Of a stretch of DNA of 52,107 bases, positions 1 through 8,190 are shown one piece after another (positions within the stretch are counted from its first letter, which is position 1; the number at the start of each line of letters is the position of its first letter). Source of the DNA: Spirosoma profusum. Its GTDB lineage: Bacteria; Bacteroidota; Bacteroidia; Cytophagales; Spirosomataceae. Position numbers and translations under genes: made by a program. The stretch spans positions 1 through 52,107 of the forward strand of contig NZ_JACWZY010000041.1 in the NCBI RefSeq assembly GCF_014699005.1. The letters are read 5' to 3'. The notes below the pieces were generated by a model that saw only the letters and a program-made list of their open reading frames with translations, did not search any database and was not told the DNA's origin.

Positions 1-24
1 ACCTGTTTAAGGTTTTGAATCAAT

Positions 25-72
25 AAACGTAGCAGGGCTCCGATTTCATGAAATCGGAGCCCTGCTACGTTT
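25..72. repeat. Perfect 48-bp palindrome
   Basis: Two 22-base arms (25-46 and 51-72) pair perfectly around CATG, which is itself self-complementary, so the whole 48 bases form one palindrome. The ends read AAACGTAGC and GCTACGTTT. It lies downstream of the leftward lipoprotein gene and could act as a bidirectional terminator, although no strong U-tract follows. It belongs to the class of self-complementary spacers seen throughout the window. Confidence 0.8.
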
Positions 73-137
73 AATTATGAGCTGATTTACCCCTGCTATG
101 TTACTATTGCCTTAATGGGCTCAGTTTATTTTCCGCC

Positions 138-611
138 CTACCACGATTCAGACTCGGACTCAGACATAATTCTGGTTCCACCATAGCCGCGGACTCCAGA
201 TATGTACGTCCGTGAGGAATCCTTAGGGTCCCAAGGAACAGGGGCAATCTGAACCTTTACCCAGCCTTTACGGGCCGAGAAGGGGTGATAAATAAACCGC
301 TCCTTACTACTCGATTCATCCGAATTTAGGTATAATTTGAATTTACCTTTGGGCAATTTCATATATTCAGAAGATATAGTTCCTTCTTTATGAGGGAACC
401 CAACGAGCCTATGCTGCATTTCCAGTGCTGCCATATTATCTAGTTCGCCATCGATTAAAATCGAGAACTGCCGTTCAGCGATTACAGTGGGGATGAGTCT
501 ATAAGTCCAGTCGGTTTGTTTGGATACCTCCCGGATCATAATCTCCTTTTCCTCTAAAAAGCAACCCGAAAGTACACAAGCCAGCAATATGACAATTAAA
601 TGCGTTTTCAT
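138..611 (-). CDS. Small lipoprotein of unknown function
   Basis: The 157-residue product starts with a short hydrophobic signal ending in the lipobox LSGC (Cys17), so it should be lipid-anchored and face the periplasm or the outer-membrane surface. The mature part is mostly polar and beta-rich, with no motif I recognise, and it ends in a short Ser-Glu repeat before a terminal Trp. It starts 22 bases after the stop of the 941-residue exported protein on the same strand, so the two are probably co-transcribed. That position would suit a partner or an immunity-type protein for the larger product, but this rests on context alone. Confidence 0.75.
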   Translation of the reverse strand: MKTHLIVILLACVLSGCFLEEKEIMIREVSKQTDWTYRLIPTVIAERQFSILIDGELDNMAALEMQHRLVGFPHKEGTISSEYMKLPKGKFKLYLNSDESSSKERFIYHPFSARKGWVKVQIAPVPWDPKDSSRTYISGVRGYGGTRIMSESESESW

Positions 612-633
612 CTAAGTAACATTTTGGTTTTAA

Positions 634-3459
634 TTAATGAGAGCAACGGGGATTATTTATCAGCGAACCGTTATCCGACATCGCCTTGACAATGGCCGAG
701 AGGTTCCCCCCCTGTGCTTTATATTGATTAAAGGCCCTATATCCCCATTCGTTATTGTACAAATCCATGTATTGAGTTTTTATTGCTTCGCTAGTACCGT
801 CACAAACAAAATTTATAGGTTGAAACGTATTGGGATCAATCATTTTGCCGTATTCTCTGGCTTGGCCTAACTGCCTGGCAACTGGAACCGTAAAACTTTG
901 GGCGTTTAAGGCATTAAAAAACGCATGACGATAGGCATTACAGGCGTTGTCCTGACATCCAATAACACCAAATCTTACAACAGCCTCTAAAGAAGCACTG
1001 ATAGCATTTGCTCGAAAAGCTATTTGATCCAGCCAAGACATGTTGGCTAAAATCGGTCTTTCTCCAGAGCTTGTAACGAAATTATAATTATCCTGTAGAT
1101 ATTGATCCAGCATTTCAATTAAATCGGGCTTATATCCAAATTGGTCGACATAATTTCTAACTATATTTTTCAAAGCTGGATATTGCTCAAAGGCTTTTTT
1201 CTCGTCATTTGAAAAAGAAATACCTTTTGATGACATGTATGGGTAAAATTTGCTTTGCAATACCTGATCGTCAGTCGAAGGCATGATCTCTGGAGGGTTT
1301 GTATTTGAATAACCACCTGGGGCTCCTGACCCTCCAACAGAAATACTAACTCCAACTGTCCAATCTGTATTCTCATTATTTCCATTACTATTGCCTGTAC
1401 CACTAAATTCCCAAATTTGATCGACTTGTCCGTTATAGCACCTGGTAAAAAAACGGGTGTCACCAATATCAATTATACATACTGTATATTCATGACCAGC
1501 AATTGGGTCGCTGTATTGTGTTGTGGAAGCCTTATTAGGATATAATCGGCAACTTGGTACAACTTGTGTGTTTTGTCCTGGATATTCCCATAATAATTGA
1601 GCTTTTGCACCGCCCGACATGTCAAAAAAGTCCATCACGATATCATATTTTTGCCCCCCGTTCAAGTAGACGCTTCCCTGCTGCCAAGTTGGACTATGAC
1701 TGTTCCAGTCGTTTATGAGTAGCTGTTTATTTATCCATAGACGAGTACCATCGTCATTATAAGTTTTGAAAGTATAATTTCCGCTGACAGGAGCTTCGAT
1801 TTGTCCAGCCCAACGGATAGAAAAGCCGTCGTCATTAACTGTACCCGGAATTGGAGAGGCATCCCAGGTAAAATCAACTAGTGCATCGGTGCGAATTGCT
1901 GTCATACCTCTGGATAAGTCTGTGCTATTACTGTAAAATCCAGTCAGGCCGTTACCATTTCCACAACCGCTAGACGGCGGACTCGGATTAGAAGGCCCAG
2001 CACTTAAGTTGCAACTTGTGATAAAATTGATGGAAATTTGGTTGCCTCCTTGCGATGCCGTTCCGGTCATGGTACGTCCTGTTCGGGCATCACTGGGAAA
2101 CGTGTAGGTAGCTATGTTATTGGCATTTACTGAACCGGCGAATATGCCCGGCATTACTACGTCAATCGGTGAACCATTGCCGCCCGTAAACTGGTATTGC
2201 AATACGCCGGAGTTACAGTCATAGCCCAAGATCTGAAAGGCCAGACTGCCGCCCGAAGTTGGTGGATTGGGATTACTCGGCGGATTTGGATTGCTAGGTG
2301 GATTCGGATTGCCGGAACTGAGATTACAACTGGTAGTGAAACTGATCGAAATCTGGTTGCCCGACTGGCTGGCAGAACCACTCACGCTACGTCCCTGACG
2401 AGCATCTCCCGGAAAGATGTGCGTTGCTACGTTGTTGGCGTTGACCGTACCGGCAAAAATACCGGGCAACACTACGTTGATGGGCGAACCATCACCACCC
2501 GTCATCTGGTATTGTAGTACGCCCGAGTTGCAGTCGTAACTCACAATTTGAAAGGACAGACTCCCACCCGATGGCGGATTGGGGTTGCTGGGTGGATTAG
2601 GCGTATTGGGAGGGTTGCTACCACCGGAACTCAGATTACAACTGGTCGTGAAATTAACGGAAATCTGATTACCTGACTGGTTAGCATTGCCACTTACACT
2701 ACGTCCTGTGCGAGCATCGCCGGGGAAGGTATGGGTTGCTACGTTATCGGCGTATATTGTACCGGCAAAGATACCGGGCAGTACTACGTTAATGGGCGAA
2801 CTATCACCCCCGGTGAATTGATATTGCAAAACGCCCGAATTACAGTCATAGCTTAGAATCTGAAAGGCTAAAGGCCCGGCGCTACGTGCTCCTTTGTTTG
2901 ACCGTGCTACGTCGTTGTCTGTTACGTTTACTGTTAGTCGCCCCTTATCAACGAACAGGCTGGTGGCATCGGCTAATCCATGACCACGTAGCAGGCGGAA
3001 TTCGTTTTTCACACCTGTTTTGGTGAAATAACCTTTTAGCGTATACGTAACGGTAGGTTTAAAAGCTGAAAGTTCAGTGCCTACATAGTCGACGTAATCG
3101 CCATCCGTCTGTATGAATCCTTCAGGAAGCAGCACCCTCAGCCGGAATGCATTGGAGCCTGCCATCGTAAACAACAGGCTGGGGCTGATGCTGAAATAAT
3201 GCGCAACGATGGTAATGGTAAGCGGTTCGCCAACTGCCACATGCTGCTTATCAGCTTTCAGCGTGAAACGTATCGGGTCATTTGTTAATGGACGGCCTGG
3301 AAATGTCGGAATGAGAACATTCTTTACGTGTTTTATGGGATGCTCTGGCTTTTTGGGATAATCGCCACCGTGAGTAAATGACAGAAGGAAAACGGTGAGA
3401 ATAGGGAAGAATCGGTAAAGAATCCGATTAGCATACGCAATAAGTACTTGTTTTATCAT
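634..3459 (-). CDS. Exported multidomain protein: three repeats, PA14 domain, DUF6973-like C-terminus
   Basis: The 941-residue protein has an N-terminal hydrophobic signal (about residues 8-31). Then come an immunoglobulin-like beta region (about 60-180), three copies of an 85-residue module (starting near 194, 296 and 403) joined by Pro-Asn-Pro-Pro-Ser linkers, and a PA14-type carbohydrate-binding domain (about 497-640; motifs NDDGFSIRWAG and YNDDGTRLWI). A C-terminal alpha-helical domain (about 720-940) carries AYRHAFFNAL, a downstream AREYG and MDLYNNEWG. These resemble the RHA/W...N and MDLxNN signature I remember from DUF6973, a family of unknown function. No type IX C-terminal sorting domain is evident. 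A lipoprotein gene follows 22 bases downstream. The PA14 call is firm; the C-terminal call is tentative. Confidence 0.8.
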   Translation of the reverse strand: MIKQVLIAYANRILYRFFPILTVFLLSFTHGGDYPKKPEHPIKHVKNVLIPTFPGRPLTNDPIRFTLKADKQHVAVGEPLTITIVAHYFSISPSLLFTMAGSNAFRLRVLLPEGFIQTDGDYVDYVGTELSAFKPTVTYTLKGYFTKTGVKNEFRLLRGHGLADATSLFVDKGRLTVNVTDNDVARSNKGARSAGPLAFQILSYDCNSGVLQYQFTGGDSSPINVVLPGIFAGTIYADNVATHTFPGDARTGRSVSGNANQSGNQISVNFTTSCNLSSGGSNPPNTPNPPSNPNPPSGGSLSFQIVSYDCNSGVLQYQMTGGDGSPINVVLPGIFAGTVNANNVATHIFPGDARQGRSVSGSASQSGNQISISFTTSCNLSSGNPNPPSNPNPPSNPNPPTSGGSLAFQILGYDCNSGVLQYQFTGGNGSPIDVVMPGIFAGSVNANNIATYTFPSDARTGRTMTGTASQGGNQISINFITSCNLSAGPSNPSPPSSGCGNGNGLTGFYSNSTDLSRGMTAIRTDALVDFTWDASPIPGTVNDDGFSIRWAGQIEAPVSGNYTFKTYNDDGTRLWINKQLLINDWNSHSPTWQQGSVYLNGGQKYDIVMDFFDMSGGAKAQLLWEYPGQNTQVVPSCRLYPNKASTTQYSDPIAGHEYTVCIIDIGDTRFFTRCYNGQVDQIWEFSGTGNSNGNNENTDWTVGVSISVGGSGAPGGYSNTNPPEIMPSTDDQVLQSKFYPYMSSKGISFSNDEKKAFEQYPALKNIVRNYVDQFGYKPDLIEMLDQYLQDNYNFVTSSGERPILANMSWLDQIAFRANAISASLEAVVRFGVIGCQDNACNAYRHAFFNALNAQSFTVPVARQLGQAREYGKMIDPNTFQPINFVCDGTSEAIKTQYMDLYNNEWGYRAFNQYKAQGGNLSAIVKAMSDNGSLINNPRCSH
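1990..2880 (-). repeat. Three in-frame coding repeats, about 320-bp period
   Basis: Three copies of the same module lie at roughly 2620-2880, 2310-2565 and 1990-2250. Each begins with a variant of LAFQILSYDCNSGVLQYQ and ends with a variant of FTTSCNLSSG. A conserved Cys near each end could form a disulphide. Copies are very similar at DNA level and are separated by proline-rich linkers, so recombination or slippage could change copy number. Confidence 0.85.
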
Positions 3460-3485
3460 GGAGTAAATGAGAATAATTCAAGGCC

Positions 3486-3493
3486 CAAAAGTA
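3486..3493 (-). promoter_or_regulatory. Possible -7 box (TACTTTTG)
   Basis: The bottom strand reads TACTTTTG, a match to the Bacteroidota -7 element TAnnTTTG, about 27 bases before the start codon at 3459. No good TTTG box is seen 18-20 bases further upstream, so this is a partial promoter call for the exported-protein/lipoprotein pair. Confidence 0.4.
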
Positions 3494-3810
3494 CCTTCCA
3501 TGACTTATTCGATCATTATTAAATAGTAATATATGACATTATAGTTTACTTATTTGACTCCAACTGCTTAAATTAATGTATGAATGATGAATTTGTATCC
3601 ATATAGCTACTATTTGCCGATTTAACATATTAATCTATTTTATTTATGGCTATCGGCATACCTATACGATTAGTCTGTTGCACCGCATTTTAGCTAACCT
3701 TAAGTCTTTATTGAAGCCTACTAATGACCTTTACGTTTGTATAAATAAGATATATTTTATTGGTAAGGCTGTTTTAAACCTTTCAGAACATATTACAAAG
3801 GAGGTTTTTT

Positions 3811-3892
3811 GTCACTCTGAGGCACGAAGAATCTTAACGTTTACTTACTCTCAAATCAGGAAATGTCAAGATTCTTCGTGCCTCAGAATGAC
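3811..3892. repeat. Dispersed inverted repeat, GTCAnnCTGAGGCACGAAG family
   Basis: Arms of 25 bases at 3811-3835 and 3868-3892 pair with one mismatch around a 32-base loop. A close relative with a different arm end is at 28555-28610. Repeats starting GTCATTCTGAGG are, as I recall, common in intergenic DNA of many bacteria and often give spurious open frames. Confidence 0.8.
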
Positions 3893-4000
3893 AAAGCGTT
3901 CATTTTTGACTTGCTTCATAAACCTCACACAGATTCTTTAGATAGTCTCCTCAACAATCCGAATACGTTTAAAGAGCTGTATCGATTAAATTATTTGTAA

Positions 4001-4037
4001 AAAATCCCCGCTGATTAGGACAATTAGCGGGGATTTT
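4001..4037 (+). terminator. Stem-loop terminator
   Basis: AAAATCCCCGCTGATT (4001-4016) pairs with 4022-4037 with one mismatch around a five-base loop. An A-run on one side and a T-run on the other let it work in either direction. No coding gene ends close by on either strand. Confidence 0.65.
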
Positions 4038-4153
4038 CGTTTTGTTTACATCGCGGGTTTGCTACGTATTTTTTAGCCATTCATTAAACGTTTGGCTGGT
4101 TTATTTTTCTAAGCTTTGTATACGTGGTATCCACCACCAATCGCTTTAAAAAC

Positions 4154-5728
4154 ATGAGAAAACAGTTCTTTTTTTCGGCAGCCATTACGTTACTGACGCA
4201 ACTGGCTTATGGGCAGGGCGCAACTGCCGATTACGCCGATGATGCTTTTCGCTTTTCTGATTTTAGTCAGAGTGGAACGGCCCGTTTTCGGGGTATCGGG
4301 GGCAACCACGCTGCATTGGGTGGCGACGCCAGCAATATTTTTGGCAATCCGGCTGGTCTGGGTTTCTATAATCGTTCAGAATTGAGTGTCAGTCCGGCAT
4401 TTACCTCAGTCAATAATCAGGCAAACTTTCTGGGCCAGCAACTTACCGGCAGCAGTGGCAAAGTAAGTGTAGGCCAATTTGGGCTAATCCTGGCCGGAAG
4501 CACCAACGGAAGTCGTCGCTGGAAACGTACGGCGTTTGGCGTTACCTACTCGCAATCGACAAATTTTTTCGACTATACCGATGCTCGCGGGCAGAACAAT
4601 AATCCGAATTCGTCGGTCCTTCAGCCGTATATTAATGAAGCCAACAGTGCCCGGTATAGTGAGCAGGAACTCAGCGATGGCTTTCGCCCGAACGACCGTC
4701 AGGCTGATTTTTCGGAAGCCGCTGCCTATGGCCTTTACCTCATCAATCCGACCGACTTGGGCGCGAACGGCTCTGGCCCACCATATACGCGTTTTGATGC
4801 CACTACCCGTAAAGACCAACGTACCACCCGGACCAACTCGGGTACGCACTCGCAATGGACACTTGCTTATGCGGGCAATCTGGACAACAAACTCTACATT
4901 GGCGGCTCGCTGGCCCTGACCCGGCTCCGGTACTCGTACGAATCGGTGGTCATTGAAGCCCCTATTAACGGTGTTTATTTCAATAATTACGGCCAAACAA
5001 CTCGTCTCGATGTAACAGGAAACGGCATTAACGCTACGTTGGGTCTGATTTACAAACTGACGCCAGCGTTTCAGGTCGGGGCTACGATAGTATCGCCAAC
5101 CTGGAGCAGCGCTAACGAAATCTTTGGCCGGACGTTGTCGGCATCTGTGAAGCCTACAAACCCCGAAGGCATTGTGTTGAAGACAAACAACATCGATGTA
5201 GTAACGCCTTACGATGAGTTTGAATATTCGCTGCAAACGCCGTTACGTGCTTCTGCCGGTGCTACGTATTTCATTGGAAAAGTTGGCTTCCTGACGGCTA
5301 CTGCCGAATACGTTGGCTACCAGACTATGCGGGTGCGTACGTCCACTTTTGATAACCAGCAGGATAATACTGATTTCAAAAACGACGTAAAAGCAATCAT
5401 TCGGGATAGTTATGATAACGTCCTCAATCTGCGTGCAGGCGCCGAAATTCGGGCGGGTATACTTCGGGTTCGGGCAGGAGCAGCCTATCTGCCCAGTGCG
5501 TATAAATTAAATCTCGACCGAGTTGCGAAGGAGGATCGTACAAAAATTCTGTTGTCGGCTGGTCTGGGCGTTCGAAACGACCGTTTCTTTGCCGATGTAT
5601 CAGGCTCGTATCTGACTTATAAATCAGGTTTCTCGCCCTTCCAGTTGCCTAATGATTCCGATACGCCAACCATTGCCGTCAGCAACCGCAACACCAACGT
5701 AATGTTATCATTAGGGGTGTTTTTTTAA
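4154..5728 (+). CDS. OmpP1/FadL-like outer-membrane beta-barrel protein
   Basis: The 524-residue product starts with a signal peptide (MRKQFFF... to an Ala-Tyr-Gly-Gln cleavage region). It continues with the region GIGGNHAALGGDASNIFGNP, typical of the N-terminal plug of Bacteroidota proteins annotated as OmpP1/FadL-like or hemin-receptor-like transporters. The rest alternates short aromatic and hydrophobic strands and ends in Phe-Phe, as expected for a barrel inserted by BAM. An upstream ATG at 4124 would add ten polar residues before the signal, so 4154 is the better start. FadL-type proteins move hydrophobic compounds across the outer membrane; the substrate here is unknown. The gene stands alone and converges on aroK. 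Confidence 0.8.
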   Translation: MRKQFFFSAAITLLTQLAYGQGATADYADDAFRFSDFSQSGTARFRGIGGNHAALGGDASNIFGNPAGLGFYNRSELSVSPAFTSVNNQANFLGQQLTGSSGKVSVGQFGLILAGSTNGSRRWKRTAFGVTYSQSTNFFDYTDARGQNNNPNSSVLQPYINEANSARYSEQELSDGFRPNDRQADFSEAAAYGLYLINPTDLGANGSGPPYTRFDATTRKDQRTTRTNSGTHSQWTLAYAGNLDNKLYIGGSLALTRLRYSYESVVIEAPINGVYFNNYGQTTRLDVTGNGINATLGLIYKLTPAFQVGATIVSPTWSSANEIFGRTLSASVKPTNPEGIVLKTNNIDVVTPYDEFEYSLQTPLRASAGATYFIGKVGFLTATAEYVGYQTMRVRTSTFDNQQDNTDFKNDVKAIIRDSYDNVLNLRAGAEIRAGILRVRAGAAYLPSAYKLNLDRVAKEDRTKILLSAGLGVRNDRFFADVSGSYLTYKSGFSPFQLPNDSDTPTIAVSNRNTNVMLSLGVFF

Positions 5729-5731
5729 AAG

Positions 5732-5778
5732 AAGTCAATAGTCGTCAGTCGGGAGCAGGATCTGACGACTATTGACTT
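5732..5778. terminator. Bidirectional hairpin between convergent genes
   Basis: Perfect 17-bp arms (5732-5748 and 5762-5778) with a 13-base loop fill the whole gap between the OmpP1-like gene and aroK. The aroK stop codon (5777-5779, read leftward) overlaps the right arm. Confidence 0.8.
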
Positions 5779-6283
5779 AAAGCCATTTTCCTAATTCCAG
5801 CAAAACTTCATCTTCAGTGGTTTCCCCCGAAACCGTTACGTTAGCTTGTTGATAAAAAGGCAGTCGGTTAAGATAGCGCTGCTCCAAAACCATCTGCAAA
5901 TTAGGATCACTCGGGTTATTAAGCGGACGATCGTCCTGCGCATGAGCGAGAATGCGACGTACCAGCACATCGACCGGTACGTCCAGAAAGATTGATACAC
6001 CTGTAGCGTTGATATAGGCCATATTATCATGAAAACAAGGCATCCCCCCTCCTGTCGAAACGACGACATTACCACCTGGTCGGATAGTACGTAACAACCG
6101 TCGTTCAGCTTCCCGAAAATACGCTTCGCCAGACTGTGCAAAAATATCGGCAATGGAGCGACCCTCGTCCCGAACAATTAGTTTATCAGTATCCAGAAAG
6201 CGATAATGCAACGTATCGGCAATACGTTTCCCCAGCGTACTCTTTCCGGAAGAGGGCATTCCAATCAGAAAAATATTCTTCAT
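5777..6283 (-). CDS. aroK: Shikimate kinase
   Basis: This enzyme phosphorylates shikimate at the 3-hydroxyl in the chorismate pathway. The 168-residue product has the P-loop GMPSSGKST, the shikimate-binding aspartate in DTD, the GGG motif (STGGGMP) and the lid-region arginine in DDRPLNN. The length is normal for AroK when translation starts at MKNIFLIGM. An ATG further upstream (6364) would add 27 residues encoded by an inverted repeat (6298-6377) and is rejected. It lies downstream of the DoxX/BT_3928 gene on the same strand, separated by that repeat. Confidence 0.95.
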   Translation of the reverse strand: MKNIFLIGMPSSGKSTLGKRIADTLHYRFLDTDKLIVRDEGRSIADIFAQSGEAYFREAERRLLRTIRPGGNVVVSTGGGMPCFHDNMAYINATGVSIFLDVPVDVLVRRILAHAQDDRPLNNPSDPNLQMVLEQRYLNRLPFYQQANVTVSGETTEDEVLLELGKWL

Positions 6284-6297
6284 GTGATGAAAGAGCG

Positions 6298-6377
6298 AAA
6301 GAGTGAAAGAATGAAAGAGCGAAAGGATTGCTTGCGTCGGCCTTTCACTCATTCGCTCTTTCATTCTTTCACTCTTT
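6298..6377. repeat. Inverted repeat built of GAAAGAGTG-like words
   Basis: Perfect 26-bp arms (6298-6323 and 6352-6377) pair around a 28-base loop. Each arm is itself a tandem of 8-9-base units (GAAAGAGTG, GAAAGAATG, GAAAGAGCG). The stop codon of the upstream gene (6361-6363) sits inside the right arm. Related words recur at 33821-33890 and 35135-35228. Confidence 0.85.
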
Positions 6378-7506
6378 GTTTTACCTCCTCCGCTTCGGGC
6401 GTGGAGTTATAATGCCATTTGCCACGAACTACGCCATTATCCATAAGCCAGGTTCCTGGGTTCGAGCGCATGATCGTTTTCAGTACGGTAGCATCGGCTT
6501 TGTAATACGGTACGCTCTCAAGTTGATACTCTTTGCGGAACGCTTTGATTTCATCATCACTGGTCGAAGTGAGGATATACGGTTTAATGTCGGAACCCTG
6601 TAAACCTTCAACCAATTCACGTATCGCGGGAAGGCTACCAGCGTCGATATCGGTCGTATTTTTAATAATAATGAACAGTTTTTTACCCTCGAACGTCTGC
6701 TGGGTATAATCGCCTGAATCATCCCAGACGCGGTAATCCGTGATTTTTGGTTTGGCACTCTCGTTCACCAACACCATTTCTTTGAATTTGTAGCTCTGGT
6801 CAGTCGGGTATTTATCCAGCTCGACTGTCTGCCCGGCCCGCTCCATAATGTATTTATAACGTAGCGGTTCTGATGGCTTCATCTGTGTCGGAATACTTTT
6901 ACCAACTGCATAGGGCAGCATATCAATTGGCGGTAAAAACTGAACGGCGTAAACGCCCAGCGCCAACGTTAAGACAGTCGTTAAGGCTACCAGCCAGCCT
7001 GTGTTACGTGCTCGTAACCGATTTCGGTGGCCGATAATAAACAGAATCAGCACCGTCAGTACTACGTCCTTACCGAACGATGTCCAGGGTTTGAGCTTAA
7101 TGGCATCCCCGAAACAGCCACAGTCGGTAACCCGGTCAAAATAAGCCGAATAAAACGTCAGGAACGTAAAGAAAATGATGAGAAAGAATAAAAGCCAGAC
7201 AGTGATTTTGGGTTTGTAAGACGCTAGTAAGGCCACTCCCAGAATAACCTCAGCCGCGCAGAACAGTACCGACATCACGAGTGTGAACGGGACTAGCCCC
7301 ATAAAGAAATCGTGCAGAAACGGTATGTCCTGGGCGAATACTTCAAAATATTCTTCAAACTTAATCTGGGTGCCAACCGGGTCGTTCAGTTTGATAAGCC
7401 CCGAAAAAATAAAGACAATACCAACCAGAATCCGGGCGGTGCGGGCGGCAATCAGCATGGGTGGCGTGCCGGTTTTTACTTTAGGCTGCGATGTTGTGGG
7501 GTTCAT
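6361..7506 (-). CDS. BT_3928-type DoxX/MauE membrane protein with thioredoxin-like domain
   Basis: The 381-residue protein has four membrane helices of DoxX/MauE type in the first half (about residues 20-165), then a fifth helix (about 170-190). Between helices is DCGCFGDAIKL, the CGCFG signature typical of this Bacteroidota family. The C-terminal half (about 245-375) has a thioredoxin-like pattern but no CxxC active site, so it is unlikely to be a thiol reductase itself. MauE-like proteins are linked to disulphide or quinone chemistry in the inner membrane; the exact role of this family is unknown. It sits between the DUF1599 gene (33 bases upstream) and aroK on the same strand. Confidence 0.85.
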   Translation of the reverse strand: MNPTTSQPKVKTGTPPMLIAARTARILVGIVFIFSGLIKLNDPVGTQIKFEEYFEVFAQDIPFLHDFFMGLVPFTLVMSVLFCAAEVILGVALLASYKPKITVWLLFFLIIFFTFLTFYSAYFDRVTDCGCFGDAIKLKPWTSFGKDVVLTVLILFIIGHRNRLRARNTGWLVALTTVLTLALGVYAVQFLPPIDMLPYAVGKSIPTQMKPSEPLRYKYIMERAGQTVELDKYPTDQSYKFKEMVLVNESAKPKITDYRVWDDSGDYTQQTFEGKKLFIIIKNTTDIDAGSLPAIRELVEGLQGSDIKPYILTSTSDDEIKAFRKEYQLESVPYYKADATVLKTIMRSNPGTWLMDNGVVRGKWHYNSTPEAEEVKQRVKE

Positions 7507-7513
7507 ACGTAAC

Positions 7514-7560
7514 GCGGGTGGAAACCCGCAGGTAAAGCTCTATTGCGGGTTTTCACCCGC
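7514..7560. repeat. Inverted repeat GCGGGTGGAAACCCGC type
   Basis: Arms 7514-7530 and 7544-7560 pair with one mismatch. Each arm also folds on itself (GCGGGT...ACCCGC), and the flanks GTAAC/GCTAC extend the symmetry. The TAG stop of the DUF1599 gene (7540-7542) lies in the loop. Confidence 0.8.
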
Positions 7561-8106
7561 GCTACTTTTAATTAAGCAAAAAACGGCGTAATTAATCATA
7601 TCCATATAATTGGCCTCAACGCCTTCCGACACCAACGTATTGCCCTGATTATCCTCAATTTGCTTGGTACGTAGCAGTTTCATCAGAATAATGTCGGTCA
7701 TGGAACTAACGCGCATATCACGCCAGGCTTCGCCGTAATCGTGATTTTTGGCAAACAACAGGTCAATAACCTTGCCAATTTCGGCGTTGTACAGGTGTTC
7801 AAGTTCATCCGTCGGGATATCCATCCGGGGCGAACTAGCCGACGTATCATGCGCCAACTGCAACTGAATCAGTGCCATAACGCAGTAATTAATGATCCCC
7901 ACAAACTCAGGTTCAATGCCTTCGCCCACACGGCTAACGCCGGTTTCCTGAAGCGTACGAATCCGTTGGGCTTTTATAAAAATCTGGTCGGTAATGCTGG
8001 GCAGTCGCAGAATACGCCAGGCCGTGCCGTAATCTTTGTTCTTTTTCAGGAAAAGGTCTTTGCAGCGTTGGATAACCTGCCGATATTCGGTTTCGGTTTG
8101 GGTCAT
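7540..8106 (-). CDS. DUF1599 domain protein (two copies)
   Basis: The 188-residue protein holds two copies of the same motif block: KNKDYGTAWRILRLPSITD near residue 22 and KNHDYGEAWRDMRVSSMTD near residue 120. That duplicated layout is typical of DUF1599 proteins in Bacteroidota. The domain has been linked by others to nucleotide-modification systems (Nmad1), but the cellular role is not established. It is divergent from folP across an 80-base control region and is followed by the BT_3928-type gene. The DUF1599-folP neighbourhood is a familiar one in this phylum. Confidence 0.85.
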   Translation of the reverse strand: MTQTETEYRQVIQRCKDLFLKKNKDYGTAWRILRLPSITDQIFIKAQRIRTLQETGVSRVGEGIEPEFVGIINYCVMALIQLQLAHDTSASSPRMDIPTDELEHLYNAEIGKVIDLLFAKNHDYGEAWRDMRVSSMTDIILMKLLRTKQIEDNQGNTLVSEGVEANYMDMINYAVFCLIKSSAGENPQ

Positions 8107-8116
8107 TATCGTATGT

Positions 8117-8190
8117 AGTCACTGATGGTCATTCGTGGCCATTATTTGTTCTGACAATTCCTTTAATGACAATTAATGACTCCAAATGAC
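8117..8190. promoter_or_regulatory. Two phased triplets of GTCATT/AATGAC in a divergent promoter region
   Basis: Between the DUF1599 gene and folP, AGTCACT (8117), GGTCATT (8127) and GGCCATT (8137) recur every 10 bases. AATGAC then occurs at 8165, 8175 and 8185, also every 10 bases and in the opposite orientation. The last copy overlaps the folP start codon. The layout would put six half-sites on one face of the helix. It could be an operator or a decayed palindrome. Confidence 0.45.

Larger units (their letters stand above)
3710..4037 (+). ncRNA. Candidate noncoding transcript between promoter and terminator
   Basis: In the 3480-4123 stretch without a convincing gene, ATTG (3710-3713), an 18-base gap and TACGTTTG (3732-3739) form a good sigma-type promoter. 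A 16-bp stem-loop at 4001-4037 would end the transcript. Transcription would give about 290 bases containing a hairpin of the dispersed GTCA-CTGAGGCACGAAG family. The only frame of length here is a translation of that repeat, so a coding function is unlikely. It could be a small RNA, or relics around a mobile repeat. Confidence 0.3.

Noticed and set aside
3678..3941. An 87-residue rightward open frame
   Set aside because: Its middle is a translation of the dispersed inverted repeat (CHSEARRI...SSCLRMTK), it has no family match that I know, and its start lies upstream of the local promoter.
4484..5236. A 250-residue leftward frame inside the OmpP1-like gene
   Set aside because: It is the opposite-strand shadow of a clear outer-membrane protein gene and is rich in Arg and Cys with no recognisable domain.
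6284..6364. N-terminal extension of shikimate kinase
   Set aside because: The added residues (LFHSFTLSLFHH type) translate the inverted repeat; the P-loop normally lies close to the start.
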